From Alphaproteobacteria bacterium MarineAlpha5_Bin12 (GTDB lineage: Bacteria > Pseudomonadota > Alphaproteobacteria > HIMB59 > GCA-002718135): a DNA stretch of 64,000 nucleotides. The notes under the pieces are model-generated. The model did not search any database and had not been told where the DNA came from. It was given only the letters and a program-made list of their open reading frames with translations. The stretch lies in contig PTKS01000004.1 of NCBI GenBank assembly GCA_002937855.1, forward strand, positions 62,001 to 126,000, in the 5' to 3' direction. Each line of letters begins with the position of its first letter. Position 1 is the first letter of the stretch. This document shows, in pieces, positions 9,587-19,273 of this stretch. The translations under genes and the position numbers were made by a program.

Positions 9587-11658
9587 TGAATAATATTTTA
9601 AAATTTGAAAATAAAAAAAAATCACAAAATAATATTCATTCTTTTAAGATCCATAGTAATTATAATCCCAGCGGTGATCAGCCACAGGCAGTAGAAAAAC
9701 TAGTTAAAGGAATAAATAAAGGAGAAAAAGAGCAAGTTTTACTAGGTGTGACAGGTTCTGGTAAAACTTTCACAATGGCGAAGGTTATTGAAACTACACA
9801 AAAACCTACTTTAATTATGGCTCCAAATAAAACTTTAGCGGCTCAATTGTATGGTGAGATGAAAAGTTTATTTCCTAAAAACGCTGTTGAATATTTTGTA
9901 AGCTACTACGATTACTATACTCCTGAAGCTTACGTTCCTAGATCAGATACTTATATTGAAAAAGAGTCTTCAATAAACGAACAAATAGATAGATTGAGAC
10001 ATTCCTCAACAAGGTCGCTAGTAGAAAGGCCAGACACTATTATCGTAGCCTCAGTCTCTTGCATATATGGTATTGGCTCAGTTGATTCTTATTCTAAAAT
10101 GTCATTTGAATTAAAAAAAGGTCAAAAAATTGATCGAATGTCAATAATGAAAAAATTAGTTGAACAATTATATAAAAGAAGAGATATGGATTTCCAAAGA
10201 GGCAGCTTTAGAGCTAGAGGAGATATATTAGAAATTTTTCCTTCTCACTATGAAGATAAATCTTGGAAAATTTCAATGTTCGGTAATGAAATAGAAAGTA
10301 TAACAGAAAATGATCCGCTAACAGGGGAAAAAATAAAAAACTTAGATTTTATTAAAATTTTTTCAAATTCTCACTATGTTACTTCAAGACCAACCATAGA
10401 AAAAGCAATAATTGAAATTAAAAAAGATCTAAAAACTCAACTAGAGGTATTTGAAAAAGAAAATAAACTTTTAGAAAAACAGCGTCTAGAAGAAAGAACT
10501 ATGTTTGATTTAGAAATGATAGAAACAACAGGTTCATGCTCTGGAATAGAAAATTATTCTAGATATTTATCTGGAAGAAAAACAGGTGAACCTCCGCCAA
10601 CCCTTTATGAATATATGCCAGAAGGTTCATTGCTATTCATAGACGAAAGTCACCTAACATGTAGCCAAATTTCAGGGATGTATAAAGGTGATTTTTCAAG
10701 AAAATCAACACTTTCTAAATATGGATTTAGACTACCCTCATGTTTAGATAATAGACCTTTAAAAAGAGAGGAGTGGGATGCTATGAGACCTCAAACAATT
10801 TTTGTAAGTGCAACTCCAGGAGACTATGAATTAGAAAAAACATCTGGCTATTTTATTGAGCAAGTTATTAGACCAACAGGTTTAATAGATCCTAATTGTA
10901 TAGTGAAAAAAACTGAAAATCAAATAGATGATCTGATGGATGAATGTAAAAAAACAATAAACTCAGGATATAGAATATTAATAACAGCCTTAACAAAAAA
11001 AATATCTGAAGATTTAACAGAATATATGCATGAAAATGGATTTAAAGTTAGGTATCTGCACTCAGATATAGAAACTTTGGAAAGAATAGCAATCATCAGA
11101 GATTTGAGGTTAGGAGTTTTTGACATATTAATAGGAATAAATTTACTAAGAGAGGGTTTGGACATACCTGAATGTGCTTTAGTAGCAATTTTAGATGCAG
11201 ATAAAGAAGGTTATTTAAGATCTAAGACTAGCCTGATACAAACTATTGGGAGGGCAGCAAGAAATATTGACAGTAAAGTTATTATGTATGCAGACAATAT
11301 AACAAGGAGTATGAAGACAGCCATAGAAGAAACCGATAGAAGAAGAAGAAAGCAGGTATCTTACAATACAAAAAATAATATTACTCCGGAAAGCATCAAA
11401 AAAAATATTGATGAAATAATTGAAAGTACAACTGAACAAGATCATGTAACAGTAAAAATAGAAGATGCTAAACAGTTGGTTGGTAAAAAACTTGAGGTAC
11501 ACATTGAAAATTTAGAAACAAAAATGCTTGAATGCGCTTCTAAATTAAATTTTGAAGAAGCTGCAAAACTAAGAGATCAAATAAATAGACTTAAAGCAGA
11601 ACAAATAGGCGTTCCTAATCTTTTGGCAAAGAAGAAAATTAAAAAATATAAATCCTGA
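9586..11658 (+). CDS. uvrB: UvrABC system protein B
   Basis: Excision-repair helicase-like subunit that loads at lesions with UvrA and recruits UvrC. 690 residues: Walker A GVTGSGKT near residue 55, the beta-hairpin region YYDYYTPEAYVP, the DESH helicase motif II, GINLLREGLDIPE, QTIGRAARN, and a C-terminal UVR motif (LEVHIENLETKM... LNFEEAAKLRDQI). All expected domains are intact. It sits as the third gene of a coupled set behind the two saccharopine enzymes; the functional link is not obvious and may only reflect genome compaction. Confidence 0.97.
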   Translation: MNNILKFENKKKSQNNIHSFKIHSNYNPSGDQPQAVEKLVKGINKGEKEQVLLGVTGSGKTFTMAKVIETTQKPTLIMAPNKTLAAQLYGEMKSLFPKNAVEYFVSYYDYYTPEAYVPRSDTYIEKESSINEQIDRLRHSSTRSLVERPDTIIVASVSCIYGIGSVDSYSKMSFELKKGQKIDRMSIMKKLVEQLYKRRDMDFQRGSFRARGDILEIFPSHYEDKSWKISMFGNEIESITENDPLTGEKIKNLDFIKIFSNSHYVTSRPTIEKAIIEIKKDLKTQLEVFEKENKLLEKQRLEERTMFDLEMIETTGSCSGIENYSRYLSGRKTGEPPPTLYEYMPEGSLLFIDESHLTCSQISGMYKGDFSRKSTLSKYGFRLPSCLDNRPLKREEWDAMRPQTIFVSATPGDYELEKTSGYFIEQVIRPTGLIDPNCIVKKTENQIDDLMDECKKTINSGYRILITALTKKISEDLTEYMHENGFKVRYLHSDIETLERIAIIRDLRLGVFDILIGINLLREGLDIPECALVAILDADKEGYLRSKTSLIQTIGRAARNIDSKVIMYADNITRSMKTAIEETDRRRRKQVSYNTKNNITPESIKKNIDEIIESTTEQDHVTVKIEDAKQLVGKKLEVHIENLETKMLECASKLNFEEAAKLRDQINRLKAEQIGVPNLLAKKKIKKYKS

Positions 11659-11664
11659 AAAATT

Positions 11665-12687
11665 TTGATTAAATTTGATGAAATAAACAATACGGGTATT
11701 ATAACTTTACAGCGCCCTAAAGCCCTAAATGCGCTTAACTTAGAGATGATTATTGATATAAAAGAAAAACTCATATTTTGGAAATCTAAAGATTCAATTC
11801 ATAAAATATTAATCAAATCAGAGGGGAAAGCCTTCTGTGCAGGTGGTGATATAAAGGCAATATGCTTAGCTGATACAACTTCAAATTTAAGAGAGGATTT
11901 TTTTAAAGAAGAATATAAACTTAATAATATGATTTTTTCTTATCCAAAAATCATTACATCTATATGGGATGGAATAGTTATGGGTGGAGGTGTTGGAATA
12001 TCACTTTACGGAAAAAATAGAATTATAACAGAAAAAACAATGTTAGGAATGCCAGAATCTGCAATAGGTTTTATTCCTGATGTTGGCAGCAGTTATATAC
12101 TTTCAAGAATGGAAGACTCAGTTGGTTTATATCTTGGACTAACAGGATATGTATTAAATCATTTCGAAACCTATAAGTTAAAATTAGGGAATTATTTTAT
12201 ATTAAACAAAAACATAAAAAATTTTGAATATGAATATATTTATAATAATAGTTCAATAGAAGATCATCAAAATCAAATAACAGAGACAGAAAGTAATATA
12301 ATTAATAATTCTAAGTTAATTGAAAAACATTTTTGTTCATTTGATATTGAAGAAATATTTAAAAGTTTAAAATCTGAAAAAAATTCCTTTACTAATGAAA
12401 CTATAAATCATTTGATAAATAGATGCCCAACTAGCTTAGCTTTAACCTGTAAAATGTTTGATAAAGCAAAAAAATTAAATTTTAGACAATGTTTAGAAAT
12501 GGATTTTTATTTAAGTCAATTAATGATCCAAAGAGATGATTTTAATAACGGTGTCACAGAAGTTTTAATTAATAAGAAAAAAAATACTAAATGGAATCCA
12601 AGTTCTACAGTAAATATTAACAAAAAAATTAATAATTATTTAACATTTGATATAAATGAACTAGATATGATTATAGAAAAACAATGA
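11665..12687 (+). CDS. Enoyl-CoA hydratase/isomerase family, 3-hydroxyisobutyryl-CoA hydrolase-like
   Basis: 340 residues, longer than simple crotonases and with the HIBCH layout: GKAFCAGGDIKAI for the oxyanion hole, MGGGVGISLYGK, and the catalytic segment MPESAIGFIPDVGSSYIL. HIBCH releases CoA from 3-hydroxyisobutyryl-CoA in valine catabolism. The start is a TTG at 11665, seven bases after the uvrB stop; the first in-frame ATG lies well inside the conserved N-terminus. Its end overlaps the next gene by ATGA. No other valine-pathway genes are in the window. Confidence 0.8.
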   Translation: MIKFDEINNTGIITLQRPKALNALNLEMIIDIKEKLIFWKSKDSIHKILIKSEGKAFCAGGDIKAICLADTTSNLREDFFKEEYKLNNMIFSYPKIITSIWDGIVMGGGVGISLYGKNRIITEKTMLGMPESAIGFIPDVGSSYILSRMEDSVGLYLGLTGYVLNHFETYKLKLGNYFILNKNIKNFEYEYIYNNSSIEDHQNQITETESNIINNSKLIEKHFCSFDIEEIFKSLKSEKNSFTNETINHLINRCPTSLALTCKMFDKAKKLNFRQCLEMDFYLSQLMIQRDDFNNGVTEVLINKKKNTKWNPSSTVNINKKINNYLTFDINELDMIIEKQ

Positions 12688-15149
12688 ACGAAAAAAAAAT
12701 ACAATCTTCAAGAGTTGTTGTAATTGGTGGTGGTGTAGCTGGTTGTTCTGTTGCCTATCATTTAGCGAAGAGTGGATGGAAAGATGTAACTTTGCTGGAA
12801 AGGGACCAATTAACTTCTGGTTCAACATGGCATGCTGCAGGACTAATTGGTCAACTTGGAGCATCCGCGAGTATTACTAAACTAAGAAAATATTCATTAG
12901 ATTTATATAAAAAATTAGAAAAAATAACTGAGCAATCTACAGGACTAAAACAAAATGGCTCAGTAACTGTAGCAACCAATAAAGATAGAATGGAAGAATT
13001 ATTGAGACAGGCAACAACAGCTCAGCTTTTTGGAGTAGAAGTAGAAGTTTTAGAAAAAAATAAAATTAAAGACTACTATCCAATTATTAATGATGAAGAT
13101 TTAGTTGGTGCAGTACGAATGCCACATGATGGTCAAGCAAATCCTGTCGATGTTACACAAGTATTAGCAAAAGCAGCTCGTATGGAAGGGGCAAAAATAA
13201 TTGAAAATAAGCCAGTTAAAAAGATACTTATTAAAAACAAAGCAATAGTAGGCGTAGAAACAAATGATGAAATAATTAAATGCGAATATATAGTTCTAGC
13301 AGCTGGAATGTGGTCAAGACAAATAGCAAAAACTATTAATGTAAACGTCCCTCTTTATCCAGATGAACATTTTTATATTTTAACAGAGCCAATAAATGAT
13401 TTAACAAAAAACCTGCCAGTATTGAGGGATTACAACAACTGTTTGTATATTAAAGAGGATGCAGGAAAACTCCTAGTTGGTTTGTTTGAGCCAAATGCTA
13501 AACCAGCATTCATCAAAGATAATCTAGTACCAGAAGATTTTTCATTTGGTACTTTTCCAGATGATTGGGATCATTTTGAGCCATATATGATGTCAGCCAT
13601 AAAAAGAATTCCAGTTTTAGAAAAAGCAGGTATAAGACAATTTTTAAACGGACCTGAATCTTTCACTCCAGATAATAATTATATGTTAGGAGAAGTTCCC
13701 GAAATTAAAAATTTTTTTGTATGTTGTGGCTTTAATTCTATTGGCATTGTTAGTGCTGGAGGTGCTGGAAAAGTTACTGCGGATTGGATTATCAATGGGG
13801 GGATTCAAGAAGATTTATTCAGCTTAGATATATCACGATTTGAACCTTGGCAATCTGAAATAAATTATTTAGTAGAAAGGTCCACTGAAACTTTAGGAAA
13901 TTTGTATGCTATGCATTGGCCATACAAACAATTTAAAACTTCAAGAAATGTAAAATTACTTCCATATCATAAAGAATTAGAAGAAGAAGGAGCATGTTTT
14001 GGTATAGGTGCAGGATACGAAAGACCATTATGGTTTGCAAAAAATAATGAAAAAGCTGAAGATAAATATAGTTATAATTTTCAAAACTGGTACCCTGCCG
14101 CAAAAAGAGAATCTGAATCTACTCGAAACAATGTTTCACTATTTGAATTAACTCCTTTTGCAAAATTCAAACTTGAGGGTAGCGATGCGCATAAAGAATT
14201 ACAAGTTATATGCTCAAATAATATTTCAAATCTAGAAGGTAAAACCACTTATACTCAAATGTTGAATAAGTACGGGGGTATTGAAGCAGATTTAAGTGTT
14301 ACTTGCCTAAATGAAAATAATTTTATGATTACGACTGGATCAGCAGTTAGATATCACGATAAAAAATGGATAGAACAAAACTTAAGCTCCAACTCTAAAG
14401 TTGAATTAACTGATATTACAGATAATTATGTTGTAATAGGAATTATGGGGCCTAACTCTAGAGCTTTATTATCATTACTTTCAGAAGAAAATTTTGAAAC
14501 GTCTAGTTTTCCTTTTGGAACAGGAAAATATATAATGATAAATGAAGAGAAAATATGGGCTCAAAGATTATCTTATGTAGGAGAACTTGGGTGGGAACTA
14601 TTTATACCGTTAGAAATTGCAAATAAAATATACAAAATAATCACACAAATTGGAAAAAAATTTGATCTAGCTCATGCTGGTACACATACTATGGATATTT
14701 TAAGGATGGAAAAAGGATATCTTCATTGGGGTCACGACATTTCTCCAGAAGAAACTCCATTTGAAGTTGGACTAAATATTTTTGTATCTTTAAAAAAAGA
14801 TTATAATTTCAACGGAAGAAAGATTATGGAAGATCAAGCTAAGAATGGGGTAAATAAAAAACTAATTTTTTTAACTTTGGAAGACAAATGTCAACCTGGC
14901 TATCCTCTTCTTTTACATGAAGAGCCAATTTATATGAATAATAAAATTGTAGGCAAAACATCATCAGGTCAATATTCTTTTAATTATAATAAATCAATGT
15001 CTATGGGCCATATAAAACTTGATCAAAATTTTAAATTAAAAGAAATAGAAAATAATGAATTTGAAATTGAAGTTGCTAAAAAAAGATATAAAGCTCATCT
15101 AAAGTTAAAGCCGCTGCATGACCCAAAAAATATTCTTATTAAAAAATAA
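12684..15149 (+). CDS. FAD-dependent dimethylglycine/sarcosine dehydrogenase-like oxidase with GcvT domain
   Basis: 821 residues in two parts. The N-terminal DAO-type FAD domain has the dinucleotide motif VIGGGVAGCSVAYHL and TWHAAGLIGQL, whose histidine is the usual covalent flavin site. The C-terminal half is a GcvT-like aminomethyltransferase domain that would pass the one-carbon unit to tetrahydrofolate. Family members demethylate dimethylglycine or sarcosine, late steps of glycine betaine breakdown. Coupled by ATGA to the HIBCH-like gene. Which N-methyl substrate it uses cannot be decided; other betaine genes are not in the window. Confidence 0.85.
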   Translation: MNEKKIQSSRVVVIGGGVAGCSVAYHLAKSGWKDVTLLERDQLTSGSTWHAAGLIGQLGASASITKLRKYSLDLYKKLEKITEQSTGLKQNGSVTVATNKDRMEELLRQATTAQLFGVEVEVLEKNKIKDYYPIINDEDLVGAVRMPHDGQANPVDVTQVLAKAARMEGAKIIENKPVKKILIKNKAIVGVETNDEIIKCEYIVLAAGMWSRQIAKTINVNVPLYPDEHFYILTEPINDLTKNLPVLRDYNNCLYIKEDAGKLLVGLFEPNAKPAFIKDNLVPEDFSFGTFPDDWDHFEPYMMSAIKRIPVLEKAGIRQFLNGPESFTPDNNYMLGEVPEIKNFFVCCGFNSIGIVSAGGAGKVTADWIINGGIQEDLFSLDISRFEPWQSEINYLVERSTETLGNLYAMHWPYKQFKTSRNVKLLPYHKELEEEGACFGIGAGYERPLWFAKNNEKAEDKYSYNFQNWYPAAKRESESTRNNVSLFELTPFAKFKLEGSDAHKELQVICSNNISNLEGKTTYTQMLNKYGGIEADLSVTCLNENNFMITTGSAVRYHDKKWIEQNLSSNSKVELTDITDNYVVIGIMGPNSRALLSLLSEENFETSSFPFGTGKYIMINEEKIWAQRLSYVGELGWELFIPLEIANKIYKIITQIGKKFDLAHAGTHTMDILRMEKGYLHWGHDISPEETPFEVGLNIFVSLKKDYNFNGRKIMEDQAKNGVNKKLIFLTLEDKCQPGYPLLLHEEPIYMNNKIVGKTSSGQYSFNYNKSMSMGHIKLDQNFKLKEIENNEFEIEVAKKRYKAHLKLKPLHDPKNILIKK

Positions 15150-16230
15150 GTTTTTCTCTCTATTTTTTTTAATTTTAATTTTTATTATAATCTTATCTTA
15201 TTATACTTTAAAAAAATATGATTATAATTATTTTTTAGATTTAATTGAAAAAAGATTAAATGTTAAAATAATTGAAAAAGGTAGTTATGAACTGGATTTA
15301 TTTCCTTCAATTAATTTAAAACAAAAAAATTTAAAATTATCAAGAAATGAAAATGAAATAAAATTAATATCATATAAAACAGACATAGAAATAATTAAAG
15401 AATACTTAAGTTTTTACAAGACGAAGTTTTATATTGAAACTCCATCAGTATCTATAAATAACATAAATTTAAGAAATGTAGTTGTTAAAGGTTCTAATGA
15501 GAAATCAACCACAAAAATAGAAAAATTTTTTTCTAATGTAAATGAAGGGGAGCTATCTTTTTATGGTGACTTTTTTAATGATAATAAAATCAAAATTGAC
15601 ATGAATGGAAATTTTAGAAATTTGTCTTTAACTAGATTGCTAAATCAGCTGAATAAAATAAGCTGGAACAGGATAGAAATTAAACTAAGATCTAATTTTC
15701 AAATGTATACTGAAGGTTCAAATGATAGAGAATTAATAGAAAATTTATACGCAAATATTCCGGTTAAAGGAATTTTTTATATAAACACTTCTCAAGAAGA
15801 AAGGTTTGGCATAGCTTTATTAAATGTACTATCCGAAAAGATGCCTGAAATAAGAGATATAAGTAAATCTATCAATTTTCTAATTTCAAAATATGCTGAT
15901 ATACCATCAGATATCGAAGGAGTTATAAAAATTGAAAAAGGAATATTAAATACAAATAATTTATTAATTACAAGTGATGATGCGAAGATTAAAGTTGATA
16001 TGAGTTATAATATTGCAAATAATAATATTGATGGAAAGTTATTTTTTATTGATAATGAGGAGATGATTCTTTCCACACAACTTAAAGGCTCAATAGAAAA
16101 TCCAGAGATACTTGTTGGAAATGTTGTATTAGGTACAAGTGAAGAAGAAAAAAATATGCAAGACTTAAAATTTATAATTGAAAAAGGTATAACAAATATT
16201 TTTCAAAAATTATTAGAAAAGAATAATTAA
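15118..16230 (+). CDS. AsmA-like membrane-anchored protein
   Basis: 370 residues: a single strongly hydrophobic segment at about residues 10-28, then a long beta-rich, lysine- and asparagine-rich domain with the AsmA-type N-terminal phrase LFPSINLKQKNLKL and a C-terminal repeat-like tail. AsmA/DUF748-like proteins sit in the inner membrane facing the periplasm and are thought to shape lipid transport or outer-membrane assembly. The start overlaps the end of the oxidase gene by 32 bases; no later ATG precedes the membrane segment, so this start or a nearby non-ATG start must be used. Family call is tentative. Confidence 0.6.
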   Translation: MTQKIFLLKNKFFSLFFLILIFIIILSYYTLKKYDYNYFLDLIEKRLNVKIIEKGSYELDLFPSINLKQKNLKLSRNENEIKLISYKTDIEIIKEYLSFYKTKFYIETPSVSINNINLRNVVVKGSNEKSTTKIEKFFSNVNEGELSFYGDFFNDNKIKIDMNGNFRNLSLTRLLNQLNKISWNRIEIKLRSNFQMYTEGSNDRELIENLYANIPVKGIFYINTSQEERFGIALLNVLSEKMPEIRDISKSINFLISKYADIPSDIEGVIKIEKGILNTNNLLITSDDAKIKVDMSYNIANNNIDGKLFFIDNEEMILSTQLKGSIENPEILVGNVVLGTSEEEKNMQDLKFIIEKGITNIFQKLLEKNN

Positions 16231-16267
16231 TATTTATTAAATTTTTATATAATATAATGTGGTTAAT

Positions 16268-16891
16268 ATGATTGATTTATATACTTGGTCTACACCTAAT
16301 GGGAGAAAGATTTCAATATTGTTAGAAGAATTGGAAGTATCTTACAAAGTGATTCCTGTAGATATTAATAAAGATGAACATAAAAAAGATTATTATAAAA
16401 AAATAGCACCGAGTATTAAGATACCAGCAATTGTAGACAATGAAACTGGTCTAAAAATTTTTGAGTCGGGTTCAATTCTTTTCTATTTAGCTAAAAAATA
16501 TAGAAAATTTATTAATAAAAAAAAAGAATGGGAAACTCATTCATGGTTAATGTACCAAATGTCTGAAATAGGGCCAATGCTTGGCCAAGCTCATCATTTT
16601 CTTTATTACAATCCTGGAAAGAGTAAATATGCTGATGATCGGTTTAAAAAAAGAGCAATTAATATATATTCAATAATTGAGAAAAAATTACAAAATAATA
16701 AATATTTATTAGATGAGTATTCAATTGTTGATATTGCAATATGGCCTTGGATTGCAAGATATGAGCGTCAAAAAATTGAAATAGATAAATTTCCAAATAT
16801 TATTCAATGGTTTAAAAGAATTGCCCAAAGACCAGCGGTTCAGAAAGGATATAACGTAGTAGGAAAAAAAGAATCTATACCTTTAAGTTGA
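16268..16891 (+). CDS. Glutathione S-transferase family protein (Ure2p-like)
   Basis: About 207 residues from ATG at 16268 (a GTG at 16259 is an alternative). The N-terminal thioredoxin-like domain begins IDLYTWSTPNGRKI, the YfcG/Ure2p-type active-site asparagine context, followed by IPAIVD and the ESGSILFYLA segment; the C-terminal helical domain has SIVDIAIWPW. Such enzymes have disulfide reductase or peroxidase activity with glutathione. Cytoplasmic. It is followed by a cold-shock gene with its own spacer. Confidence 0.88.
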   Translation: MIDLYTWSTPNGRKISILLEELEVSYKVIPVDINKDEHKKDYYKKIAPSIKIPAIVDNETGLKIFESGSILFYLAKKYRKFINKKKEWETHSWLMYQMSEIGPMLGQAHHFLYYNPGKSKYADDRFKKRAINIYSIIEKKLQNNKYLLDEYSIVDIAIWPWIARYERQKIEIDKFPNIIQWFKRIAQRPAVQKGYNVVGKKESIPLS

Positions 16892-16997
16892 TTTATTTAA
16901 TAAATAATATAATAAGAACTAGATTTTGTAATGTTCAAAAATATTAAAATAATTTTAAAATTTTTCACTACAATATAAAAATAACAGAAAGGATTTA

Positions 16998-17201
16998 ATG
17001 CCTAACGGAAAAATTAAATGGTTTAATGAAAAAAAAGGCTTTGGATTTATTAAACCCGACGACGACGATAAGGATATATTTGTACATGTGTCAGCTTTTG
17101 AAAAAGCAGGCATAGAGTTTTTAAACGAAGGTGATGCACTCTCATATGATGTTGCAACAGAAAAAGGAAGGCAGAAAGCTGTAAATTTAAAAAAAATATA
17201 G
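16998..17201 (+). CDS. Cold-shock domain protein (first copy)
   Basis: 67-residue single CSD protein: GKIKWFNEKKGFGFI carries RNP1 and DIFVHVSAF carries RNP2, so it binds single-stranded RNA/DNA and probably acts as an RNA chaperone. A ribosome binding site AGAAAGGA lies just before the ATG. A second, longer paralogue is at 43446-43682. It converges with the LysE gene. Confidence 0.95.
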   Translation: MPNGKIKWFNEKKGFGFIKPDDDDKDIFVHVSAFEKAGIEFLNEGDALSYDVATEKGRQKAVNLKKI

Positions 17202-17224
17202 CGATTAACACCCCAATTTATTTT

Positions 17225-17824
17225 TCATCCAAATAGTATTGAAATAGCAGTCAAGAGTAATAGAATTGCCATCAGCCATTCTACTGCTAACTTGATTCTT
17301 TGGTTTTTCAAAAATCTTTTGATGCCTGTTCCAAATATCGCCCAACATGAAATACATGGAAAATTTGTAAATGATGAAATAAGTACAAGAAAAAAGATTG
17401 AAATAATAAAATTTTCTTGTGAGGGGAAAAATAAAGAAACTGCGGTTATGCAAATTACCCACGCTTTTGGATTTACAAATTGAAATATTATTGCTTCATA
17501 AAATTTTAGCGGTGAACTTGTATCTTGATTTCCTACTTTTAAGGAACCTAGCATCCTCCAAGCAAGATATAACAAGTATCCACTTCCTATCCATTTTAAA
17601 ATCTCTTGAACTTCTGGATATGTTTCAAAAATTGTTCCTAATCCTAAACATACGAGTGTTAACTGAATTGCATGACCTGTTGGTATTCCAAAAAGATGAG
17701 GAATAGTTCTTATAAAACCAAATTTAATACCTGAAACTGTAAGCATAGTGTTATTAGGTCCAGGAGTAATGTACATAACAATATAATAACCAACTAAAGC
17801 AACAAAAAGTTCGACAGTTATCAC
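17225..17824 (-). CDS. LysE family amino-acid exporter
   Basis: About 199 residues with the LysE/RhtB signature GYYIVMYITPGPNNTML near the N-terminus and five to six membrane segments. Members export lysine, threonine, homoserine and related amino acids across the inner membrane. I choose a GTG start at 17824, right after the YajQ stop, because the longer open frame (to 17878) would overlap yajQ and adds residues unlike the family. Last gene of the MBL-rmuC-yajQ-lysE run. Confidence 0.85.
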   Translation of the reverse strand: MITVELFVALVGYYIVMYITPGPNNTMLTVSGIKFGFIRTIPHLFGIPTGHAIQLTLVCLGLGTIFETYPEVQEILKWIGSGYLLYLAWRMLGSLKVGNQDTSSPLKFYEAIIFQFVNPKAWVICITAVSLFFPSQENFIISIFFLVLISSFTNFPCISCWAIFGTGIKRFLKNQRIKLAVEWLMAILLLLTAISILFG

Positions 17825-17825
17825 T

Positions 17826-18311
17826 TTAATCTCTAAAGTTAGTAAATTGTAGTGGTTGATCAATTTCAAAATTTTCAACCATTTCCATTATTTTCTGAAG
17901 ATCATCTTTCTTTTTGCCTTCAACTCTAATTTCTTCACCTAAAATTTTAGACTGAACTTTAATTTTAGACTCTTTTATAAGTTTATTAATTTTTTTTGCG
18001 ATAGTCTGATCTATGCCTTTTATTAAATCATAAATTTGTCTGATTGAATTACCCATAGCTTTTTCAGTACTCTTAATTTTTAGAGTTTTTGGATTTATAC
18101 CCCTTCTTACAAAATGTGTTATTATTAAATCATTAACTTGTTTTAGTTTTATTTCATCATCAGTAATTACTTTTATTTCATCTTCCATTCTTTCAATAGA
18201 CGTTTTTGACTGTTTAAAATCATATCTTTGACTTATTTCTCTCGTACAATTCATAATTGCATTGTCTATTTCCTGAGTGTCAAATCTACTAACAATATCA
18301 AATGATGGCAT
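17826..18311 (-). CDS. yajQ: YajQ family nucleotide-binding protein
   Basis: 161 residues beginning PSFDIVSRFDTQEIDNA, the diagnostic YajQ N-terminus; the C-terminus ends in LQFTNFRD as expected. Family members are small cytoplasmic proteins; some bind cyclic di-GMP or nucleotides/RNA. The lysE-like gene starts one base after its stop. A GAGAAAAC-rich purine tract precedes the start. Function beyond binding is not predicted. Confidence 0.95.
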   Translation of the reverse strand: MPSFDIVSRFDTQEIDNAIMNCTREISQRYDFKQSKTSIERMEDEIKVITDDEIKLKQVNDLIITHFVRRGINPKTLKIKSTEKAMGNSIRQIYDLIKGIDQTIAKKINKLIKESKIKVQSKILGEEIRVEGKKKDDLQKIMEMVENFEIDQPLQFTNFRD

Positions 18312-18334
18312 TTTTGTTTTCTCCTTAATATTAA

Positions 18335-19273
18335 TTAATTATCTAAATCTTTTGTTATTTTCTCATTCATATTCTTGTTTGGCCGGATGCCAAAATCTTT
18401 AAGTTTATTGACCTTTTTAAAAAGTAAGCTAAATCTATCTTTCGTTTTTTGAATTGATTTAATACTATTTAAGATTGAATTTTCAGCTTCTACAAATGAG
18501 TCAGACATTAATCTTGCTTGATTAAAAATATCATTAACCTGTTGAATGATTTTTTTTGTATTTTTTGATTGGGAGTCTGTTTTCCACATATGATCAATTA
18601 AAGCTATAACTATTGGTAATGTTGAAGGCCCTACTATAATTACAGCAGTTTTTCCTGAATCCAGAATGATATTCTCATTTATTGATGCAGCCGCATGGAA
18701 AGCTTCTTCATCACTCATATACATCAACACTACACCTATGGAGTCAATTTTTTCTATATCTTGATATTCATCATTTGAAAGATCCTTAATATGCCTTTTA
18801 ATACTTTCAACATGATTATTGAGATATTCTCTTTTTATTTCACTGTCTTTTTCCTTTTTGAAACTTTGCCAATGTTTATATGGGCACTTACAATCAATTA
18901 TTAACTGTTTATTATTTGGGAGATTCACAACAAAATCAGGAAAAACTTTCTTTTCAATATCATTTGAAGTTTTTTTGATAAAACCTTTACGTTCATAAAA
19001 ATTTTTATCCTCTATCCACCCCCAGCTTTCAAAATGTTTTCTAAGTCCTATTTCGGTGATTCTACCTCTATATTGCATACTTCCAACAAAAGTGGATTTC
19101 ATTGTATCAGTAGAGACAGCAATATTTTTTACAAGATCTTTAATTTCTTCAATATTTATTTCATTAATATTATTTGTATTTTTCTTATTATTATTTCTTA
19201 TTAAAACAAAAAATAAAGCTACGGCGATACCAAAAAAAATTCCTAATAAAATATAAATATAAATTTCCATCAA
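18335..19273 (-). CDS. rmuC: DNA recombination protein RmuC-like
   Basis: 312 residues: an N-terminal membrane anchor (residues about 4-23), a short linker without the long coiled coil of E. coli RmuC, and the nuclease-like core with KVFPDFVVNLPN and LIIDCKCPYKHW, the PD-(D/E)XK-like lysine/aspartate motif of the RmuC family. RmuC limits inversions at short repeats. The start codon overlaps the stop of the upstream metallo-hydrolase gene (ATGA). Shorter than the E. coli protein, as is common in alphaproteobacteria. Confidence 0.85.
   Translation of the reverse strand: MMEIYIYILLGIFFGIAVALFFVLIRNNNKKNTNNINEINIEEIKDLVKNIAVSTDTMKSTFVGSMQYRGRITEIGLRKHFESWGWIEDKNFYERKGFIKKTSNDIEKKVFPDFVVNLPNNKQLIIDCKCPYKHWQSFKKEKDSEIKREYLNNHVESIKRHIKDLSNDEYQDIEKIDSIGVVLMYMSDEEAFHAAASINENIILDSGKTAVIIVGPSTLPIVIALIDHMWKTDSQSKNTKKIIQQVNDIFNQARLMSDSFVEAENSILNSIKSIQKTKDRFSLLFKKVNKLKDFGIRPNKNMNEKITKDLDN

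Noticed and set aside
16892..16997. Possible small RNA or tRNA in the gap before the first cold-shock gene
   Set aside because: The sequence is AT-rich without a cloverleaf, T-arm or stable stem; only a 14-codon frame is present. No tRNA-like element was seen in any other gap.
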